NCBI GenBank assembly: GCA_013397935.1
Contig: VZRN01005156.1
Coordinates: 273,134-337,133, forward strand
Length of the DNA stretch: 64,000 nucleotides
Origin: Dasyornis broadbenti
Taxonomy: Eukaryota > Chordata > Aves > Passeriformes > Dasyornithidae
Direction of reading: 5' to 3'
Numbering within the stretch: position 1 is the stretch's first letter; each line of letters opens with the position of its first letter. Below the pieces are notes generated by a model. It did no database searches. It worked only from the letters and a program-made list of their open reading frames with translations, and had not been told where the DNA came from. The position numbers and the translations under genes are program-made. This document shows positions 24,474-36,026 of the stretch, in pieces.

Positions 24474-26254
24474 TGAGGTCTGTGTGCCGTATTGATGAAG
24501 TTTTATGTCCCCTTAGGATTTAATTAGAACAGCTTTTCTCTGAACAATACTAACATCCTTAATTAGATGATTTCACTCTAGTGCCTGCAAAAGTAAGCAA
24601 AAAACCCCCAAGAAACCTGACAAAATGTATTTAGCCAAAAAAGGATAGTGTCAGGGCTTGGTTATCTTGTTTTTCCTAAGCCTGATGTATCAGCTTTGGC
24701 ACCTGGTTTGCCCTGCGTGAGAAGGAAAATCACCATAACCATAAAAGTGCACACAGATGTATTGTCTGAAAGCCACAAGAGCCATGTCAGAGACTTTAAA
24801 TTCACAGTTTCATGTCATTTTTTCCCCCTCAAATGTTCACCTTGTGGCCACTCAAGGCATGATGCTGTTCAGTGTGAGCTCTGTGTGATGGTTTGGGGCA
24901 GATTGACTTGACTGATGTATGGATCAGATCCCAGCTACCGTTGGGAGAGAAGGTGTCACTGAAGAACAGGGCTGAGGCACCTGATTACTAATTAATCAGA
25001 CATGAGAAAAACCTCATGGACTCAGTTTCTATTTAATTATGGAAGCCTCATTTGGCATAGGAGCATATGCTGCTAACTCAATCGAGTGCTTTCAACTGAC
25101 ATCAAATAGTAATTATCAGAAAGAATCAAGTTTTTTGATTATTCATACTAATTTATTGAACACTTAAAATTAATGAACCTCAGTTATTTTAAATTTGCTC
25201 AGTTGCACTGGGAGAAAAGGAGGGAGGTAGGGAAGGATGGGTTTTGCAATTTAAAAGTACAGAGACTTGTTTAAAGATAAAATAAGTAAATTACAATATG
25301 GCATGAAATCCCATCGGTGGGTTGATGCACACATAGGAAAGTTCCAGGCATGTTCTGGAACTGAGAAAAGTGCTGACAATGGCTTCATTGATAACGATTC
25401 TTCTACCCCCCCAAAAAATCTTCCAACAACACTTTAGGGTCACCATAAGGGGCTGGGCAGAGGACAGGAGATTTATTTGTTTGTCAGAGTGTTTCTATTT
25501 TAACCTACAGTTGTTCCAGTCTGGTGACTGAAAGGAAGTGCCTTCATATGCCACTGGAGATGAAGAGGAGGTGGGATTTTAGCTGGGTCTGAAGCAGCTT
25601 TCTCCTGCTCCTCTTTGATTTGCATTATCCTGGCCCTTCTCCTGCTGACAATACACGGGCGCAAAGGTTACCGCTGTGATAATTGCTGCTGACCCCTTTC
25701 CACAGCAGAGAACACAGGGTCCCTGTCTCCAGTCTATAAAGTCTGACTAATTAAAGCATCTCTTTCAGATACCAGATTTTGGGGGCAAAAAAAAAAAAAA
25801 TGAAAATCAAAACCGAACTACAAAACAAAAGCTGTAATTCGCTGTTTGAGCCAGTTAATACATTATGCATTCAATGGTGTGATATCGCTTGTGTGAGTGG
25901 AACTGCTGTGGATTTATAGTGGGATAAATGAGATTCGAGTTCCAGCCTAGAATTTCTGATTGTTGAATGTTTTCTTTTTAGCTGTTTCTAATGAGTTGTC
26001 TTGAGACCTTCTGTATCTGTAAATTAAAATGTGTTTGTTTAATCCTTTCTCAAAGCACAAAAAAAAAACCCCAAAAAGACAAAAAATGCTCAGAAAACAT
26101 GTATAGTTGCTCTGAAAAAAAAAAAAAGTTTTAAAAAGAAATCTATAATGTTGTCAGGAATTCATGTAGTATAGCAATTTTTTTTTTTTTTTTGTGTGCA
26201 TTAATTTGAAATGCCTTGCTGTAACTCCCTAAAATTCTCTGTGTTCAGTCACAG

Positions 26255-26314
26255 GAGCTGACTTAATTCAGGTCACACTGAAAGAGAAGGAAAGAGTGGC
26301 TTTACCTACCCCAG
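26255..26314 (+). CDS. PKHD1: PKHD1 window exon 7 (60 bp)
   Basis: Acceptor gttcagtcacag and donor gtatgt. Two bases complete glycine, 19 codons follow and one base remains. The peptide contains ADLIQVTLKEKERVALPTP. It is the shortest exon. It is supported mainly by splice sites, exact phase fit (1 to 1) and its position just before the G8 domain. No cysteine or sequon. Confidence 0.85.
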
Positions 26315-27633
26315 GTATGTGACAGTCTGTGTCAGAAAGCCTTGGTCTAGGACTCACACCATTTCTTTCTTATGGCTTTTTCAGGAATAAATTGCTATTT
26401 TTCACTTCAATATTTTGTACATCTATCAACCCAACACAGGCTCTTGGTATTCGTTTAAGCATTTCATTGAGCCATACCTACCATTGCTCAAGATAAATGT
26501 GTGATTCCACAGCATAAAAGACTATAAACTTTTGCTGGGAAATACCGCAGCAGATCAGAAAGGTCATGGAGAATGTAAGACTACAGAGTATTTTAGTGCT
26601 CCACAGTCTGATATTACTGCCCAGTTTCATGTTGAATCAGACACAAAAGTACACCAGAGTAAAGGGAGACCTCCAGATTTTGATGGTTTTTTGCTATTAA
26701 CTGCCTTTCTATGTTGTATATTAACAATAATCTCTTATAAACCGTGGAAAAACGGTTTAGAGACATTTTGGCAGGGTGTTTCTCCCCAGAATAAATAAGT
26801 GATTGGAAAGACAGATCCAGACTTAAGGAACTCGTCATGGGTTTAATTTCTGTTTTCCTGTACTGACCATGGGTGGGTTTTACTGCCCCACAACATTACT
26901 GAGCTGAGTCTAACCCCCAAAACCTAAGCATGAGCTTGCTCCTGTGTTTTCAATCCCCAGTTACGTCTTCCTCAAGAAAAAAATGCCAGAATTCCCTTTA
27001 CAGGGGAAGGACAGAAGTAGGTGCTTGTAGAGGCCTCCAGAGGGAGGCCCTGTCTGCGTTAGTCCAGGACTTACCAAGCTTAGTGTGCAGGATTTTCCCT
27101 TCCTCTCCTGTGGCAGAACAAACTTAGGGGCAATTAATTTATGGAGCGTGGCTCATCAGCTCTCTAAAATGCAAGTGCAAGTCAAGCACCTGCATTTTGT
27201 GAACTCAGTTTCTCCCAATTTTTTCCTGATGCTAAGGCTGAGGAGTTTTCTTTTGGATTGAGCTGAAAAAGAAAATTTTGGAGAAGGAGCAGGAGTTTCC
27301 ATGTGTCTTGGTCAAGCTGCTTTTCCATGACAGGTCTTGGTCATCCCTTGGAATAGGAAGACTCCTGCTTTTCTGGGTGTTAACAAGCTTGTAAGAGTTG
27401 ATCACTTGTTTTTAAAAATCTTTTGTTCTTTCCTAAAGTATGGAAATTCCTATACCCTGGGAATTCAATCAAGTAGTTTTCTTTAAGCATGGAAAATAAC
27501 AAAGAGCAGTTGGTGTTGCTTCATCAGTGACAAAAGGAGGATATTAATGTCACAGATGCTTGACTGTCAAAGAAATGTTAATTCTTCCAGCTACAGAAAA
27601 TAATAATTCTATCTTTATATGTCCTGGTTTTAG
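26315..27633 (+). other. PKHD1: Intron 7 (1.3 kb)
   Basis: No recognised repeat, RNA gene or exon. It ends in the acceptor tgtcctggttttag. Confidence 0.75.
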
Positions 27634-27753
27634 TTCCTTCTGGTGCTGTCTTGAAATGGTCACACCCAGAGACGTGGAATGGTGTGGAAAAAGGCTGGGG
27701 TGGATCCAACGGGAGCATCCCAGGCCCTGGAGAAGACGTCATCATCTTGCCAA
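27634..27753 (+). CDS. PKHD1: PKHD1 window exon 8 (120 bp), start of G8 domain
   Basis: Acceptor ggttttag and donor gtacgt. Two bases complete valine, 39 codons follow and one base remains. The peptide has KWSHPETWNG, GWGGSNGSIPGPG and EDVIILP. Conserved tryptophans followed by a proline/glycine turn and an acidic-hydrophobic strand are the recognisable start of a G8 domain, a domain with conserved glycines found in fibrocystins, CEMIP and CEMIP2. It has the sequon NGS, and the exon 8/9 junction creates another (NRT). Confidence 0.95.
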
Positions 27754-28397
27754 GTACGTGAGGAAGGGAAGGTGGTTAATTTTAGTAGATGTGCTGGGTT
27801 CTGCCTACGTTGGGATTTGTATTTGTGTCCCAACATGGGCTCCTTGGCACTGCTGGCCATTCCAGTGCATGCAGGACCCCACATTTGTTCCTTGTCACTC
27901 AGACTGGAGTACAAAAATGTAGTTTTTGGAAGAGAATTGTAATTCTTTTCCATTTTCACATACACACGAACACAAACACTTACTGATACTGGCATTCAGG
28001 CTGGAGTATGTGCAGGGATCTTATTTCAGAAGAAAATTTGTAAGACCCAGAACCACAGCTCACAAAAAGCTCATCTCTTGACCCATGTCTCTCTGCATTT
28101 TGTGCAATATTTTACATTTCTGCAATTACACTGCCTTGCATTTTATTTTCCTATTGCAATTCCCACTTACCCATGGTAATCTCTCAAACCATTTGCCGTG
28201 GATGCCTCTTAAACATTTTAGCTTATGTCTGTATTTCAACTTGTATTTCAGCTTGACTTACATTTAAATGCCTGCTCATCTTACAACATTACTGCATGAA
28301 AACTGGATTTTTGTAAATATATTAGGGAATTTGCAATGAAATCTGGAAAAAAAAACTTGTGATAACTGTTTTACGTGAGACCTGACCCTCCTTTGAT

Positions 28398-28462
28398 CAG
28401 GAAGCTGGACTAGATGAGGTCGTGAGGTCCTTTCCAGATATAATTATTGAATGATCCTATGA
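28398..28462 (+). repeat. CR1 LINE terminal remnant
   Basis: Short sense remnant: gctggactagatgaggtcg, gaggtcctttccagatat and gatcctatga. Confidence 0.7.
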
Positions 28463-28871
28463 ATATTGTTTGATATGAACCTCAAATATTCTAGAACCTG
28501 GTAGTGTCTCCTCATTTGTTTGGAACCAGTTAAGTCTCTCTACCTACCACAGCTCCACTTCTGGAAATGTGGATAACACTGCTCCATGTCTATTCCTCTT
28601 CCATCTGATTTTGTCTCATGGCTTTTGTAGAAGGAAATGTTTGGTTTGGTATTTGGGCATTGAGCTTCAGCCATGGTTAGGGCTTCTCTGGCCTGTGTCA
28701 TTAAAGAAAAAAAAATTGCAGATTACATTAAGAGTTATGTTCCACCTTCAATATATATTTAGCTTAATCTTCAATTTTCTGGTAAATGCGAAAAATCTCC
28801 CACCCTGTACTTTTTAAAATATTGCTTTTCTTCACTTTTGGTGGTAACTTACATAGATCTGAAGAGTAGAT

Positions 28872-29092
28872 AAGGTCGGACTTCAGGGAGAATTTGTTCA
28901 TGGAAGGGGTGGTCAGCCATTGGCAGGGGCTGCCCAAGGAAGCCTGGAGTCCCCATCCCTGGAGGTGTCCAGGGAAGGACTGAATGTGGCGCTCAGTGAT
29001 CTGGGCTGGTGACAAGGTGTGGATTGGTCACAGCTTGGACTTGATGATCTTGGAGGTCCTTTCCAACCTTAACGATTCCCGGGTTTCTGTGA
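28872..29092 (+). repeat. CR1 LINE 3' fragment
   Basis: Sense CR1: gaatttgttcatggaagggg, tggtcagccattggcagggg, then gatgatcttggaggtccttt and ccaaccttaacgattcc. Confidence 0.9.
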
Positions 29093-29351
29093 TAACCAGT
29101 TCACCAAATATCAGCCCAGGATTGCCAAATGCCCAGAACATTCCAGTCTTCAATGTCGTGTATCAGATGCAGGTAAGAAGAGGCAGAGAGGTAAATCACG
29201 ATTTACACAGAAGCAGAGAATAACAAATGAATAAATAAATAGGTTTGGCTGAGGATTTGGAGTTCTGTTGTTTAGATCAGATCAAGAGAGTGGAAGCTGA
29301 AGGATGAGTTTGTGATGCACCATGAATAGAACTCCTCTGTGTTTCCTGCGA

Positions 29352-29807
29352 AGGCGAGGGGCTGGAGCGTGTCCAGAGAAGGGCAGTGATGCTGGGGAAG
29401 GGTCTGGATCACAAGCCTGATGAGGAGCAGCTGAGGGAGCTGGGGGTGTTTAGTCTGGAGAAAAGGAGCTTCTATCTCTCTGGACAACTGCCTGAGAGGA
29501 GGCTGTAGCCAGGGAGATTTTAGTCCCTTTTCCCAAGGAACAAGTGACAGGACAAGAGGAAGTAGCCTCAGCTTGCACTGGGGTGGGTTTAGATTGGGTA
29601 TTTGGGGACAGTATCTACACTGAAAGGGTTTCCAGTCCTGACACAGCTGCCCAGGCCAGTGGTGGATACACCATTCCTGGAGGAATTCAGAAGACGTGTA
29701 GATGTGGCACCTGGGAACACGGGTTAGTGGTGGGATTGGCTGTGCTGTGTTAACAGTTGGACTCAGTGATCTTAGAGGTCTTTTCCAGCCTATCCATGAT
29801 TCCATAA
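29352..29807 (+). repeat. CR1 LINE 3' fragment, about 455 bp
   Basis: Sense CR1 from ggggctggagcgtgtccaga through agtctggagaaaaggagctt to gatcttagaggtcttttcca and a ccatgattcc tail. A 179-codon minus-strand frame here is antisense to the repeat and not a gene. Confidence 0.93.
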
Positions 29808-30562
29808 TCATCTCGATAAAATACTTATTTTAGCTTCCGTGTGATACTGACCGCGGCCTTTGTCACATACCACAAGGTCCTTCATGACTATGCCTGGAGC
29901 ATTTCATGTTGCTGCCCCAGCCCAACTGCTCTGGTTCTAAGACTGGAGACAAACTGCTGCATTAGCACGGTGGTGCTCCAGAACTAATTAGCTCTCCTGA
30001 GATATAAAGCTCATTAGCTCAGGCCTCATGACCGTGCAGCTTTTGGGGGCAAAAACAATGTCTCATGAATTTAGTACAGAGCTGGCTTGCTCAGCCAAAC
30101 TGGGACACGTCTGCACCGTGCTGTGGGTGCAGCACAGGGATTCTCTCTGCCATGCTGGTGGCTGCTGGCTGGGAGGCAGCAGGGTCAGGATTTGGCTTTA
30201 GATGTAATCTGTGATTCACCATGGGAAGCAATGGAATCGAGGGGACGGGACAATAAACTTTGCCCCAAAGCAGAACGCAGGTTGCTGCCCGAGCAGCAGG
30301 ATGAGACCCTCGGAGTTCCCAGTTCTAAATCACTGTGTTCACCTGCTCGGTGCAGGGCTCTCCACAGTGTGCTAAAAACCTGTCTCTGCTCTTCAGAGGG
30401 GCTTTACTGGACAGCAAAACCACAGCAAGAAAGGGATGCAAAGGAAAGATAAAAGATAAGTGAAATCATTTTTATCACTGCCTGCTAGGACCAGTGGAAT
30501 CCCCACTGTGTGAATCTTCTTCCTGTTAGCAATAGGCATGAATCTGGGTTTTTTTGAGTTTG

Positions 30563-30790
30563 ATTTGGATATTAGGAAAAGGTTCTTCCCTCAGAGGATG
30601 GTGGGGCACTGGAACAGCTCGCCAGGGAATGGTCACAGCCCCAAGGCTGCCAGAGCTTCAGGAGTGTTGGGACAATGCTCTCAGGCACAGGGTGGGGTTG
30701 TTGGGGTTGTTCTGTGCAGGGCCAGGAGCTGGGCTCGATGATCCTGGTGGGTCCCTTCTGACTCAGGTTATTCCATGTTTGTATGGTTCT
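30563..30790 (+). repeat. CR1 LINE 3' fragment, divergent tail subtype
   Basis: Sense CR1: ttggatattaggaaaaggtt, gggctcgatgatcctggtgg and gtcccttctgactcaggtta. The tail differs from the other copies, pointing to another subfamily. Confidence 0.88.
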
Positions 30791-30902
30791 ACAAAAACTC
30801 TCTTCACTCCCATCACCAGAGTAAATGTGTGTGTTGGTTGATGTGCAGAAGATCTTCTCCTCTCCAGTGCCTTTCCGGAATTCTCCTTCAATTTTATCCC
30901 GA

Positions 30903-30952
30903 GAACACAAACACAAACGCAAACACGAACACAAACAGGAGCGCAAACACAA
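30903..30952 (+). repeat. Degenerate (ACAAAC)n hexamer repeat
   Basis: About eight imperfect hexamers, of the type acacaaacacaaacgcaaac, about 110 bases downstream of a CR1 end. Confidence 0.9.
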
Positions 30953-33565
30953 GCTGTCTATCGCAACATCTATTATATTGCATTTCTGCCTTTTCTGGTC
31001 ATCCTCTCTCTGTTTTTTTTTTGCTCTCCCTCTTCATTTCTGCTGGTGTGGAACTGTTGAGACACTCAGTGGCCTTGGAGTCAATAGCGTACAGGGTCTT
31101 AAATTGGAGTCATGGTCCTCACCAGGGTGATAAAGGAACTGGATTTGTTGCTCAAATAAGTGCATCTAAAATGAAGTTGGGTGAGATAAATTTTCTGTCA
31201 GTTTCCCATGCTTTGCTTTGCTGCCACAAGTGCTTGAGTTTCCACTTTAAAGGAAGTCAGCCCCTTACTTGGATCCAAAATCTAAAATGAAATCAACAAT
31301 TCTAAAATATATAAGTGTAGCATTTTAAGGATGATTTCCTTCCCATTTCCACTGGCTTGAGCATACCCTGCTAAATTCAGAATGACTCCAGATGGCTTCA
31401 AAAAAGGGAGAGTTTGTTCTCATGAGAACAAATATTCTACAAACCACCCAAACTTTTTGCTGCTGTGCACACCAAAATAAATGTTGTGATTCACTCCTGG
31501 CAAGATGTAGCTTTGTCTTACTCTTTGCTTTCTTCTGCAATTTTCTACTTAAAATTCTCTTCTGGGAGCCATCTATAATGATTTTCTGGTTGAAAGCCAA
31601 GACATGAGCCTGCTTCTGGTATGCTGTGCATGACTGGCTCGGTCCTTTCAGCCCCCAAAGAACAATTTTAAAGTCATAAAAGCAAATAATAGATGTTCAG
31701 TGCTCATTTCTAGTGTGAAGAAGTCCAGGGAAAGACTTTGCACACTGCTGAAATCCCTTGACTGAATGTGGATTCCTAGAGCTCACTGGAGAACTGGGGC
31801 ACTGCCTAAATTTAGCCAGCTGAAGGCCTCAATTTGCTTATTTAACAAAATAAACAAAATTGCATCATCAGGGCTGCCTCATGGGGCTGGACTTAGGAAA
31901 GTTTGAAAAGGTAGAAAATACCTTTATTAGCAAAATACACATATTAGGAACCAGGTTTTTGTCTTCTTGCTCGGTGTCTGCTTCACACCTAGAGACTTGT
32001 CAAGCTTGGAAATTGGGGTTGTGTACTAAGTTCTTCCTTTTTTGCCCGGTTTGATTTCACAGACTTCCTAATACAAAGATGAATTTCACTTGCGTGTCCC
32101 TCATGTTAAAGTGACTTTTAGTGCTTGTGTGTTGTTCCAATCCCCATCAGTGTCTGGCTCCCTAGTGGATATCTCCTCCAGCCAGATCTGGAAATCCTCA
32201 GCTCAGGCTGCCGCAACTTGTCCTTTTATCCCTGGAGGTTCATCCTCCAGAGCCACAGCCAGCCCACAAGAATCTCTCACATGCTTCAGCAGCCACACAC
32301 CACCTTGGATAAAAAGCCGGAGGAGTTTAGTCATGCCATTCCAGCAGCCAGCAGTGGCATTAGCTTCCCAAAGCCCTGGGATTTTCAGGGCTTTGGTTCA
32401 TGGTTTTTAGTGTGACACACTCCTGATGCAGCGTGCTCTGGGTGGAAGGAGAATATGTTATAATTCCAAGCAAAGGAATGCTGTTTTGAAGGGTATTGAT
32501 ATGATATCATGTAGCCTCTGGCAATTTCTATCTTCCTTTTTTTTCTCCTTTTTTTTTTCTTCTCTCCAGTGGTGGAATTCACTCTGTTCTTCATTTTCTG
32601 ATTTTGATTTTCTTTGAAGTTTTTCTGTTTGAAGAGATGAATGCTGGAGTACTGTATCCCATATAATAGCTCCTCTGTTGTGCCTGATTTCCATTCAATG
32701 GCATACTATGGTGTTTTATACAGCAGTGTGGCTGATCAAAGGCATTTTGTGTCATTGCTGGAGTCATTAGTGACTCCTCAGTATTGTACATCTGCACATT
32801 AAGACTCTGGCATACCTGTGAGCTTTTCGTCTGAAGAAAGTGTATGTACAATGAAATATTGCCCTGTTTATAGGCTCAAACTATGGTTTCCTGAAAGTCG
32901 TTTCTTGACGTGAAAATATGAATATTTTCATGGGGGAAAAGAGCTCCAGTTTGTCTTTCTGTGAAGGTAAATCCCTTGAGCTCAGTGACCTCAAGTTTGT
33001 TATTTTAACCGCTTAGTCATCATCTCCCTCTACAAGGTAAATGAGTGTATTCTGCAAGGAAGTTGCCTTTGAATCTGTTTGCTTTCCTCCTCAAGTGTGG
33101 AAAGACATTTTTTTTCCCCTCAAAGGAGTGTTCTGTTGTTTCTACAGAGCAACTTCTCACCCTCTGAGGACATCACACCCCAAGCATCACACCCCAGAGT
33201 GTTGTCCTTTTAAACTGAAGAAACTCTAGGTTTGCAGAGATATCTCTGAGTGGGGGAATTTCTCACTCCTGCGTTTCAAGGCTCACACACATGATGCCAC
33301 AGTTACAGAGCAGTCAGCATTTCCTTTATAAAACCTTTTTTAGAAAGATGTGCAACTCAGCAAAAATCTCTGTTCTAGACTGAAATGTGACATATAAATG
33401 GCATGCCTGGGAGCGCTGCTTCTTTTCCTTGTAAAAATGTTTCAGCCTGTGTTTGATGAATATGCTTATGGCCTTTGTCAACTGCAGCTTTTTGCCACAT
33501 TCTCGAGCTGTGATTTCACAAGCTAGATTCCCCTTCTGTCTGAGAGATACCATTTTAACAACATA

Positions 33566-33603
33566 CCCCCCCCCCCTGCTCCCCTNACCATCCCCCCCCC
33601 CCC
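33566..33603 (+). repeat. Interrupted poly-C tract with one ambiguous base
   Basis: Two C runs of 11 and 12 flank tgctcccctnaccat. The N at 33586 marks uncertain assembly in the homopolymer. Confidence 0.95.
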
Positions 33604-35204
33604 ATGCTCCTCTCTGTTTCATATCCACACATCCTCAGCCTTCCCTTCACAGCTCTGCAGGGCATGGGGCTGTACCTGTCCTGTAGAGAGATTACACAGG
33701 AGTCTCTTCATGCCTGCAAAAACATATTAAGTACTAGCAACATAAGATTTAGGGGAGAAAATAAATTGCGCTTGCTCCCTAGAGACTCAGTACATCTGAA
33801 TGCTGTGAAAATTTTGCATGCTTGAAAGATGTTTCAGCCCAAGGATGCACAGAATTTGTTTTGGGATGAGGGGTTCAGATTAACCGTGGCTTGCTTCTGT
33901 ACTTGATGCAGTCCTTGAGAACAGATGTCCTGGGCTTTCAGGGTGCTTATGTCCAGAGAGAAAGAATAAAAAGATGGGGGAAAAGGAAGAGGTGGAATAA
34001 TTGAGTCACAGGGATAAAGTAGGAATATGTCTGTAGGAGACAAACAAATCTGTAAGCAGAGCCAAGATCCCAGATCTGAAAACAGAACCTGAAATAGAAA
34101 TTTCCTTTCCCTGGAGGTTGTAAAACTTCAAGGTTGCAAAACCAAGGAGGCAAAAAAATAGGAAATATTAATAAAGACAGCCTACTAATATTTTCTTTCA
34201 GTCCACTTCTGAGTTCACTTCAGGTAGGTTTTCACAGAATCGTATTGATTATGTTTCCTGCAAACAGGGCTTGGAAATATTCTTAAATCTTTGTGTTGAG
34301 TAGTTTGAGTCAGCCCTTAATTACATGATTTTTGGGAAAGGACTTTCTCTGTGCTACCCATTGTGTGGGCACACATTTGTGTTCTCATCCAGAGCAGTTG
34401 CCAGTGTCCACAGGCAGAAGTGAAACTGTTAAGTAGCTGAACCCCTGCCCAAGACACTTCATGGTTCTTATATTCCACACAAAACCAGTTTCAAGTGTCC
34501 CAGATTCACCACTCTGTCAAAATCCACTGGAAAAATATGTGTGTTCCTTAATCTCTCCTGTTTTGTGTATCTGTGCCTTGTGATAAATGCATGTGAGAAC
34601 AATGAAAGTCACAGAAAATCTCTGTGTAGGGTAGGGCTGTCATTATGTTGAAGATTTTTTTTTCTGCAATCTACTTCTATGAAAGTTATCATTAGATAAT
34701 TTTATTGAGCTCCTTCTTAGGGAAATACCTTGCTTTTCCTTCTTTGAGGAGCACCCACTGACTGAGAGATGCACCGTACCTGGAAACTCTTGCTCTTGTC
34801 AATAATGAAAGGGGATGGAAACCACAGTTTCAGGGCCTGATCTGTTTTCCAGTGCAATCAGCTGAGAAGTTCTCAGTGACATCCAAGAGCATTAGATGGG
34901 CCCTAGGGTGGAATTCACCTCTGTGCAGCGGATGTGCACCTCTCAGTGATCCACCATTTCCATCCTCGCTCATGTCCTACTTGGAACACTCAAGAGACAT
35001 TTTAAAGGTTCCCAGGCTGCAGACTCGCAGCTTTAGGAAGCAGCAGTGACGTTGGCATTGGGCTCGACCCGCAACAATCCCCACTCTGTTCTGCGATACA
35101 AAAATATTCTCCTTGCTTTCTCCTTAAGAATCTGAGGGAATGGTGCTTCCCCTGGTCATTGTTAACTGATTTTTAGAGGGGAATATGAATACAGAGTGGA
35201 GGAA

Positions 35205-35270
35205 CTCATGGTGGACCTGGCGATGATCTCAGAGGTTTTTTCCAACCTTAACAATTCTGTGGTTCTATGA
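35205..35270 (+). repeat. CR1 LINE terminal remnant
   Basis: Sense remnant: gatgatctcagaggtttttt, ccaaccttaacaattctgtg and ttctatga. Confidence 0.85.
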
Positions 35271-35481
35271 GCTCTGGCTTCTTGCAGGCTGTGTTGGTGT
35301 AAGCAAAGGCAGGCACATTTTCCAGTACACCAGGCTGCTCAAAGGCCTGTCCGGCCTGTCCTTAAATGCCTCCAGGCATGAGGTGTTTTGTTGTTCTTTT
35401 TCCCTTCAAGAGAACTCTCTTGATTTCTTCAATGCTGTGAGGCGAAAATGGGAAAGATGGAGAGAAACCATTTACAAAGGT

Positions 35482-35762
35482 CTGGAGTGACAGGACAAGG
35501 GGGAATGGTTTCAAACTAAAAGAGAGTAGGTTTAGATGGGATATTGGGAAAAAAGTTTTCCCTTGAGGGGGGTGGGGGAGGCCCTGGCACAGGGTGTCCA
35601 GAGAAGCTGTGGCTGCCCCATCCCTGCAAGTGACCAAGGCCAGGTTGGATGGGGCTTGGAGCAGCCTGGGATAGTGGAAGGCGTTCCTGCCCATGGTTGG
35701 GGATGTTGGAACAAGATGATCCTTAAGGTCCCTTTCAACCCAGGCCATTTTGGGATTCTATG
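35482..35762 (+). repeat. CR1 LINE 3' fragment upstream of exon 9
   Basis: Sense CR1: gacaggacaagggggaatgg, aagctgtggctgccccatcc, gatggggcttggagcagcct, then gtccctttcaacccaggcca and gattctatg. It ends 126 bases before exon 9. Confidence 0.93.
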
Positions 35763-35888
35763 AAAACCAATCTGAATAAAAGCAAAACCCAAGCCAGGCT
35801 GACATTCCTCACCACCATGCCACACTTTTTGGCAAATAGTGTTGGCAGGCTGCCATCGACCTAAACAACCCTGTGCTTTGTTTCTCAG

Positions 35889-36026
35889 ACAGGACCATCC
35901 TGGTGGACGTGGCTCTTCCCCCTCTGAGAGGACTCTACATCCTGGGCACCCTCGAGTTCCCCAGCAACTCCAGCAATGTCCTGAGCGCAGCCTGTGTCGT
36001 GGTGCTGGGGGGTATGCTGAGAGTGG
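35889..36026 (+). CDS. PKHD1: PKHD1 window exon 9 (138 bp), G8 domain
   Basis: Acceptor gtgctttgtttctcag and donor gtgagt. Two bases complete asparagine, 45 codons follow and one base remains. The peptide carries TILVDVALPPLRGLYILG, TLEFPSNSSNVL and VVVLGGMLRVG, the repeated hydrophobic strands and glycine turns of the G8 core. It has two sequons (NRT across the junction, NSS). A long minus-strand frame over this exon and the upstream CR1 is an artefact. Confidence 0.96.

Larger units (their letters stand above)
17858..26254 (+). other. PKHD1: Intron 6 (8.4 kb), with CpG island and candidate regulatory cluster
   Basis: Contains one CR1 (22811-23190), a T-rich run near 20029-20060, a CpG-rich island at about 20585-21000, two hairpins at 24364-24411 and 24451-24473, short AT runs near 23425, and A/T homopolymers at 25788-25800, 26117-26128 and 26180-26193. 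The stretch 19700-22300 has no recognisable repeat and many ATTA/TAATTA cores. Confidence 0.75.
27754..35888 (+). other. PKHD1: Intron 8 (8.1 kb)
   Basis: Contains CR1 fragments at 28398-28462, 28872-29092, 29352-29807, 30563-30790, 35205-35270 and 35482-35762, a degenerate hexamer repeat at 30903-30952, poly-C tracts with an ambiguous base at 33566-33603, and T-rich runs near 32535 and 34656. The stretch 29815-30075 is free of repeats and carries several TAATTAG/CTAATTA-type cores. No further exon seen. Confidence 0.75.

Noticed and set aside
29272..29811. 179-codon minus-strand open frame
   Set aside because: Almost entirely antisense to a CR1 fragment; not conserved coding.
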